64,000 nt of DNA from Bacilli bacterium (GTDB lineage: Bacteria > Bacillota_I > Bacilli_A > RFN20 > CAG-288): the NCBI GenBank assembly GCA_022652945.1, contig JALCRV010000006.1:1-64000 (forward strand), read 5' to 3'. The notes beneath the pieces are model-generated. The model did no database searches. It saw nothing but the letters and a program-made list of their open reading frames with translations, and was not told the origin of the DNA. Positions 59,648-64,000 of this stretch are shown here, one piece after another (within the stretch, counting starts at the first letter, position 1; every line of letters begins with the position of its first letter). Both the position numbers and the translations under genes were made by a program.

Positions 59648-61165
59648 TTAAGCCAAAGTAAAGCTCATTAAGTCAAGATGGCCCGTTCCTTCGTAGCGGA
59701 GATAAAGAGTATGGACGCCATCAAGGAATTCCATCTTTGAGGAATAAGAAGTGAAAGAAGCAGAAAGCTCGACTGCAACTTCACCGATTTTTGTTTCAAA
59801 GTTATCTAAGAAGACCTCAACCTTACCTTGACCAGTCCCCCGCGCCTGAATTGAAAGGGAAGAAGTCTTCTTAAAGTCAAAGTACTTATACCCTGCCCAT
59901 GAGCCTTCTTCCAAGTTAGCGATGTATTGCTGGCCTTCTAAGCCATCTTTTTCATCCTGGGTGAAGTAAGGGTAGTCTTTATAGAATTTCTTATTGACGT
60001 AACTAGAACACATTACAGCACCGCCTTTGGCATTTAAGTTGCAAGCGATCCGCGCTTCGTAAGTCCCTTTCCCCTCTAAAGGGCCACCATTAAGACCGCA
60101 GGAAGTGATGATTACAGGCTTAAAAAGGCCTTTTTCATCCATGCTGATCTCTTCGGCGCAATCCTGGCGGGAGAATTGGCTCTTATTGGTATGGCGGTGA
60201 TAGAAGACGTAATATTTCCCGTTGATATATTCCACCGACCCGTGGTTATTCCCGTAAAAGTTAGTAGCTTCTTTGGAAAGCTTGCCGGGCTTAGTTAAAA
60301 AGTCGGCGACCGCAACGGAATTGATAAGATCGGCGTTAGAGACCAAAGTGTTTTGATAATGATAAGGCCCTTCCACTTTCGAACTAGTTCCGTAGCAGAG
60401 CTCGTGGGAACGGGAAGAGGAATAGATAAAGTAATAAGTATCTTGGAATTTTCTGATCGAAGAGCCCTCAAAAAAGGCATGTCCTTTAAAATCTTCGGAG
60501 CAAGAATCCTCGCCGCCGCAGATCTTGATAGGCTCTCCTTTTAACGTCAGCATGTCTTCCTTTAAAGAGAAAAGGTAGCTGCCGTCTTTTTTCAGTCTAG
60601 CGTGGGGAGTCTTGTTTTTCTTGTTAACAAAGAAAGTATAGATATTAAAGGCTATTTTCATAAAACCCGACAATTTAAAGAAAGCTTGCCCGGAGAAGAG
60701 GGAAACCTTATTTCCTTCGACCAGGACCGCGGGATCAAACATCATAACGTCCCCGTTTTTAAGTCCGATTATATGCCCATCTTCGCCTTTGACTTCCCCT
60801 AAATACTCATAAGGCCCTTCCGGTTGAGAAGCGACCGCCACCCCCGTGGTCGGGCGCCGATCGAGAGAGTAGTAAAGGTAATATCTCCCATCGGGCCCTT
60901 TAGCGACATCCGGGGCATAAAGGCACATATTTCCTTCTTTATTATGAGGATCCTGGGTTTTCTTATAAATTACCCCTTCGTAGCGCCAGGAGGCTAAATC
61001 ATCTTTGGGAGCTGAATAGCAGATATAATCATTCACGCAGAATAAAGCCCCGTTAAAGGCATCGTGGGAGCCGTAGATATAGACTCTATTACCGAAAACA
61101 TGGGGCTCACCATCAGGGATGTATTCGTAAGAAGGCAAATACGGATTAAAAGCTTGTTTTTTCAT
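59648..61165 (-). CDS. Glycoside hydrolase family 43 enzyme with C-terminal beta-sandwich
   Basis: A 505-residue enzyme of the arabinofuranosidase/xylosidase type. The five-bladed propeller core shows the catalytic base Asp in YIPDGEPHVFG (D18), the pKa-modulating Asp in MMFDPAVL near residue 143 and the general acid Glu in HAFFEGSSIRKF near residue 230. A C-terminal domain (about 375-505) looks like a CBM6-type carbohydrate-binding sandwich. No signal peptide, so it cleaves imported oligosaccharides. AAGGAG site upstream. An operator-like palindrome precedes it. Exact sugar specificity unknown. Confidence 0.88.
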   Translation of the reverse strand: MKKQAFNPYLPSYEYIPDGEPHVFGNRVYIYGSHDAFNGALFCVNDYICYSAPKDDLASWRYEGVIYKKTQDPHNKEGNMCLYAPDVAKGPDGRYYLYYSLDRRPTTGVAVASQPEGPYEYLGEVKGEDGHIIGLKNGDVMMFDPAVLVEGNKVSLFSGQAFFKLSGFMKIAFNIYTFFVNKKNKTPHARLKKDGSYLFSLKEDMLTLKGEPIKICGGEDSCSEDFKGHAFFEGSSIRKFQDTYYFIYSSSRSHELCYGTSSKVEGPYHYQNTLVSNADLINSVAVADFLTKPGKLSKEATNFYGNNHGSVEYINGKYYVFYHRHTNKSQFSRQDCAEEISMDEKGLFKPVIITSCGLNGGPLEGKGTYEARIACNLNAKGGAVMCSSYVNKKFYKDYPYFTQDEKDGLEGQQYIANLEEGSWAGYKYFDFKKTSSLSIQARGTGQGKVEVFLDNFETKIGEVAVELSASFTSYSSKMEFLDGVHTLYLRYEGTGHLDLMSFTLA

Positions 61166-61182
61166 ACCTAACTCCTTTTTTA

Positions 61183-61199
61183 TTTAAACTTAGTTTAAA
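61183..61199. promoter_or_regulatory. Palindromic operator-like site before GH43
   Basis: TTTAAACT-T-AGTTTAAA is a perfect 8-bp inverted repeat with one central base, 18 bases from the GH43 start codon and just upstream of its ribosome site. It suits a repressor binding site; the regulator is not identified. Confidence 0.55.
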
Positions 61200-61255
61200 G
61201 AAAAGGCTGGTTGTTTGTTTTGTAAGATTCCTTACCTTATTTGGAAAAAAGCGAT

Positions 61256-61280
61256 AAAAAAAGAAGGCCTTAAGCCTTCT
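61256..61280 (-). terminator. plsY terminator overlapping its stop codon
   Basis: AGAAGGC (61262-61268) pairs with GCCTTCT (61274-61280); the loop holds the plsY stop and on the minus strand a run of T follows. Confidence 0.82.
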
Positions 61281-62046
61281 TCTGATTCTGATCGTAATTA
61301 TCGACAGGCTTTTCGCCTTTATGGAGGAAATGGGTCTCGGGCTCCGTCTTCTTAGCCAGGCGGATCATATTCGCCCGGTGGAGGATTAAGACCATCAGAG
61401 CGAAGAAGGAGACGTAGAGGGCATAAACCCAGCCCCCATCAAACTTCGGTCCCGGGAAGAACCAGAACGCAAAGGCGAAGAAATCTGGGTAGAAGACATC
61501 GATGATCCCGATTACCAAGGCGCATAAGCAGGTGATGACGGTTCCGACAATCGAGGAGAAGGAAACGCGCTTTTTCCAAAAGAAAGAAGAGAAGAAAATA
61601 AAGCAACCGATGACCATTAAAAGCCAGTTGGTGCCCATGATAAACCCAGCGAAGCAGCTGACGGCTTTCCCGCCTTTAAAATGATAGTAAAGCGGGAAGA
61701 CATGGCCCATCCCAGCCCCGAAACCCGCCGCGTAATAAAATAAGGCCAAAGGGAAGTCAGGGGAGATGGTGCCGATATAATCTTTAAAGGAAGTGAGAGA
61801 ACAGATAAAAAACCAAATCCACAAGGGCAAAAGGCATTTTAAGGAATCCAAAGCGATCACTAAGATCGCGCCTTTTTTCCCGACAGCCCGACCGACATTA
61901 GTTCCCCCGGCATTCCCGGAACCGACTTTATAGATATCGATATGGTAGACCATGGCGGAGATAATGACAGCCCAGCTGACTGAGCCGATCAGATAGCCGC
62001 TGACTCCGATTCCCAAAGCCAGCATCGCTAATATTACATATCCCAT
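61270..62046 (-). CDS. plsY: Acyl-phosphate:glycerol-3-phosphate acyltransferase PlsY
   Basis: Membrane enzyme that makes lysophosphatidic acid from acyl-phosphate, the first step in phospholipid synthesis. The PlsY signature GSGNAGGTNVGRAVGKKG (about 42-59; usually GSGNPGATN) and GHVFPLYYHFKGGKAV near residue 113 are clear. About six or seven spans. At 258 residues it is longer than usual (about 200) because of an extra hydrophobic stretch and a polar C-terminal tail from about 228. GGAGGAAG site upstream. It is divergent from parE, a PlsY/ParE neighbourhood also found in Bacillus. Confidence 0.93.
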   Translation of the reverse strand: MGYVILAMLALGIGVSGYLIGSVSWAVIISAMVYHIDIYKVGSGNAGGTNVGRAVGKKGAILVIALDSLKCLLPLWIWFFICSLTSFKDYIGTISPDFPLALFYYAAGFGAGMGHVFPLYYHFKGGKAVSCFAGFIMGTNWLLMVIGCFIFFSSFFWKKRVSFSSIVGTVITCLCALVIGIIDVFYPDFFAFAFWFFPGPKFDGGWVYALYVSFFALMVLILHRANMIRLAKKTEPETHFLHKGEKPVDNYDQNQKKA

Positions 62047-62110
62047 CTTGCTTCCTCCAAAAAAAGGCTACATATAATATAAATATATCATAGATATATA
62101 GGGCTGAAAT

Positions 62111-62119
62111 TGCTATAAT
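62111..62119 (+). promoter_or_regulatory. Extended -10 promoter of parE
   Basis: TGCTATAAT is a perfect TGnTATAAT box 30 bases before the parE start. Confidence 0.7.
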
Positions 62120-62148
62120 TAAACTTGGAAAAGAAAGCTAAATAAACT

Positions 62149-64000
62149 ATGAGCGAAAATAAGTATACAGCAGATAACCTAACCTTGCTTAAAGGGTTGG
62201 AACCGGTCAGGGAACGTCCGGGCATGTATATCGGCTCGACCGATATCAATGGCCTCCATCATCTGGTCTGGGAAATCGTCGATAACGCGGTGGATGAAGC
62301 TAACGCCGGTTACGGGAAAAATATCTACGTGACCATCCACGCCGATAATTCGATCACCATCGAAGATCAAGGCCGCGGTGTCCCCTGCGATTTTAACCAT
62401 AAGGAAAAGATGTCGGGCTTTGATATGGTTTACCGCACGTTGCACGCGGGCGGGAAATTCGATGATTCGAACTATAAGACCGCCGGTGGCCTCCACGGGG
62501 TCGGCGGAGCGGTTGTTAACGCCTTGTCCTCCTGGATGGAAATCCATTCTTACCGCGATGGGGCTGATCATTTTATCCGTTACGATCACGGCGGGACTAA
62601 AGAGTCTCAGGTGGTCGTCACCCCTTTAACCAAAGTCAGTAAAAGAGGGACGAGCGTCACTTTCTTACCTGACCCGAAGATCTTTGAAGATACGAATTTT
62701 GATTATCAGAAGATCGCTTCGTCCTTAGATGATCGGGCCTGCCTGACTAAAGGAGTCTCCTTCCATCTGGTCGATGAAAGATCAGGACGTAAGCAGGATT
62801 TCCTTTATGAACAGGGCATTTCCGAGTATTTTACTACCCACGCTTTCGGCAAGACTCCGCTTTGCGACCCCATTACGATCGAAGGGGAAGCGGAAACGAT
62901 CAGGGTGGAGTTTGTCGGACAGTTCTACTCCGATTCTTATTCGGAAAATATCGCCGCCTTCGCTAACGGGGTCAGGACTCCTGAAGGCGGACATCACGTG
63001 ATCGGCTTGAAGAAGGCCCTCACAGTCACTTTCAATAAATACGCTTCCGACCATAAACTGATCAAGGCTAACCAGTCGCTAGATGGGAGCGATATCCGCG
63101 AAGGTTTCGCCTGCATCCTTTCGGTCTGGGTCCCGGAAAAGATTTTGCAGTTTGAAGGCCAGACTAAGGCCCAACTCGGCACTAAGGAAGCCTTGGTGGC
63201 GGTTGATGAAGTTATCGAAAGCAAACTTTCGTATTACCTTGAAGAACACGCTAACGAAGCTAACGCTATCATCGATAAATGTCTCCAGGCCCAAGAAGCC
63301 CGGGAAAAGGCTAAGGAAGCCAAAGATTCGATCCGCAAGATGTCTAAAGCCGCTTTTAAGGAGGCTAGCAATCTTTCGGGTAAGTTAACTCCGGCTAGCT
63401 CGAAGAATTATAAGCTTAATGAGCTATTTATCGTCGAAGGCGACTCCGCCGGCGGCTCAGCTAAAAAATGCCGTGACCGTGAACATCAGGCCATCTTGCC
63501 TTTAAGAGGCAAGCCGAAGAATGTCGTCGGGGAGGATCGGGGTGACATTTACGATAATAAGGAACTGAATACGATTGTCTTTACAATCGGGGCGGGCGTC
63601 GATGAAGATTTTAAGGTCAAGGATATGCATTATGACAAGATCATCATCATGACCGATGCTGATGATGATGGCTGCCACATCCAAAACCTACTGATGGCTT
63701 TCTTCTTTGAGCACATGAAGCCTTTGATCGAGGCCGGACATCTTTATATCGCTTGTCCTCCTTTATATAGAGTGGCTAAAAAAGGCCAGGAGATCTATTG
63801 CTGGACCGATGAAGATCTTGATGTCGCCAGGCAGAAAATCGGCCCGGGTTACGTCCTTTCCCGTTATAAGGGCTTAGGCGAAATGGATGCTGATCAGCTC
63901 GGGAAGACCACCATGAGCCCCTTATCCAGAAAACTTGTCCAAGTCGTAATCGACGATGTGGATGAATGCGAGGATAAGGTCACTTTGTTCATGTCTAAAT
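62149..64000 (+). CDS. parE: DNA topoisomerase IV subunit B ParE (partial, cut by the right edge)
   Basis: The ATPase subunit of the chromosome-decatenating enzyme. About 617 residues are visible with no stop. GHKL ATPase motifs: EIVDNAVDEA, DQGRGVPCD and GGLHGVGG; TOPRIM: VEGDSAGGSAKKCRDR and TDADDDGCHIQ. ParE is favoured over GyrB by HAGGKFDDSNYK, by the CRDREHQAILPLRGK stretch and by MKPLIEAGHLYIACPPLY. No strong ribosome site precedes the ATG at 62149. parC would be expected just beyond the window. Confidence 0.93.
   Translation, partial: MSENKYTADNLTLLKGLEPVRERPGMYIGSTDINGLHHLVWEIVDNAVDEANAGYGKNIYVTIHADNSITIEDQGRGVPCDFNHKEKMSGFDMVYRTLHAGGKFDDSNYKTAGGLHGVGGAVVNALSSWMEIHSYRDGADHFIRYDHGGTKESQVVVTPLTKVSKRGTSVTFLPDPKIFEDTNFDYQKIASSLDDRACLTKGVSFHLVDERSGRKQDFLYEQGISEYFTTHAFGKTPLCDPITIEGEAETIRVEFVGQFYSDSYSENIAAFANGVRTPEGGHHVIGLKKALTVTFNKYASDHKLIKANQSLDGSDIREGFACILSVWVPEKILQFEGQTKAQLGTKEALVAVDEVIESKLSYYLEEHANEANAIIDKCLQAQEAREKAKEAKDSIRKMSKAAFKEASNLSGKLTPASSKNYKLNELFIVEGDSAGGSAKKCRDREHQAILPLRGKPKNVVGEDRGDIYDNKELNTIVFTIGAGVDEDFKVKDMHYDKIIIMTDADDDGCHIQNLLMAFFFEHMKPLIEAGHLYIACPPLYRVAKKGQEIYCWTDEDLDVARQKIGPGYVLSRYKGLGEMDADQLGKTTMSPLSRKLVQVVIDDVDECEDKVTLFMSK

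Overview
The window reads as chromosome of a bacterium in the Bacillota (class Bacilli), most likely an uncultured, reduced-genome relative of the Mollicutes/Erysipelotrichales. Four things point there. The gene order follows Bacillus-type clusters: rplU-prp-rpmA-obgE, ruvAB, mraZ-rsmH, ybeY-cdd-era-recO-glyS-dnaG-rpoD-trmK-nif3, and apt-rel-hisS-aspS. A thrS T-box leader, a cysteine-protease/L27 pair, YneF and Firmicute-type DnaB/DnaI primosome genes are present. TGA is used as a stop (ruvB, rsmH, mraZ, prp) and Trp is TGG, so the code is standard, unlike Mycoplasma. The split cell-division genes have no peptidoglycan genes beside them.

Layout. 1-130: right edge of a probable insertion sequence. 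159-6000: small phosphatase, then rsmE-unknown-mtaB and the rplU-prp-rpmA-obgE operon. 6100-9730: Ser-rich lipoprotein, glycolipid glycosyltransferase (minus), ruvAB preceded by a 31-codon membrane peptide. 9876-21422: secDF, recJ, ftsA, ftsZ, pheS, pheT, thyX and a YceD-like gene. 21500-23275: mraZ-rsmH-ftsL-like with a clear four-decamer MraZ operator. 23352-26912 (minus): thrS under T-box control and a large lipoprotein. 27125-30035: esterase and acyltransferase. 30075-33410 (minus): pfkA-pyk-ROK kinase behind a perfect cre site. 33577-36768: CmpB-like membrane protein (minus), dnaB and an apparently ATPase-dead dnaI. 36825-38036: a C39-peptidase/six-TM protein with no ABC ATPase. 38067-48313: long housekeeping operon with two sigma-70 genes in tandem. 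48261-57844: ispH (minus), apt-rel-hisS-aspS, a helicase and ispG (minus). 58394-64000: rpmG, efp, yneF, a GH43 enzyme and plsY (both minus) and parE running off the right end.

How it fits together. Most genes serve translation (four tRNA synthetase loci, ribosomal proteins L21, L27 and L33, EF-P, rRNA/tRNA methylases, GTPases Obg and Era), replication and repair (DnaB, DnaI, DnaG, RuvAB, RecJ, RecO, ParE) and transcription initiation (two sigma factors). Isoprenoids come from the MEP pathway (IspG, IspH), phospholipid from PlsY and glycolipid from the CpoA-like enzyme. Glycolysis is grouped with a sugar kinase under what looks like CcpA control.

The most unusual items are the ATPase-less C39/TMD protein whose ribosome-binding site lies inside a terminator, the tandem sigma factors, the Walker-less DnaI, the division genes with altered FtsA and FtsZ tails, and a six-copy degenerate repeat array next to ispG. 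All family calls were made by reading motifs; no database search was possible.
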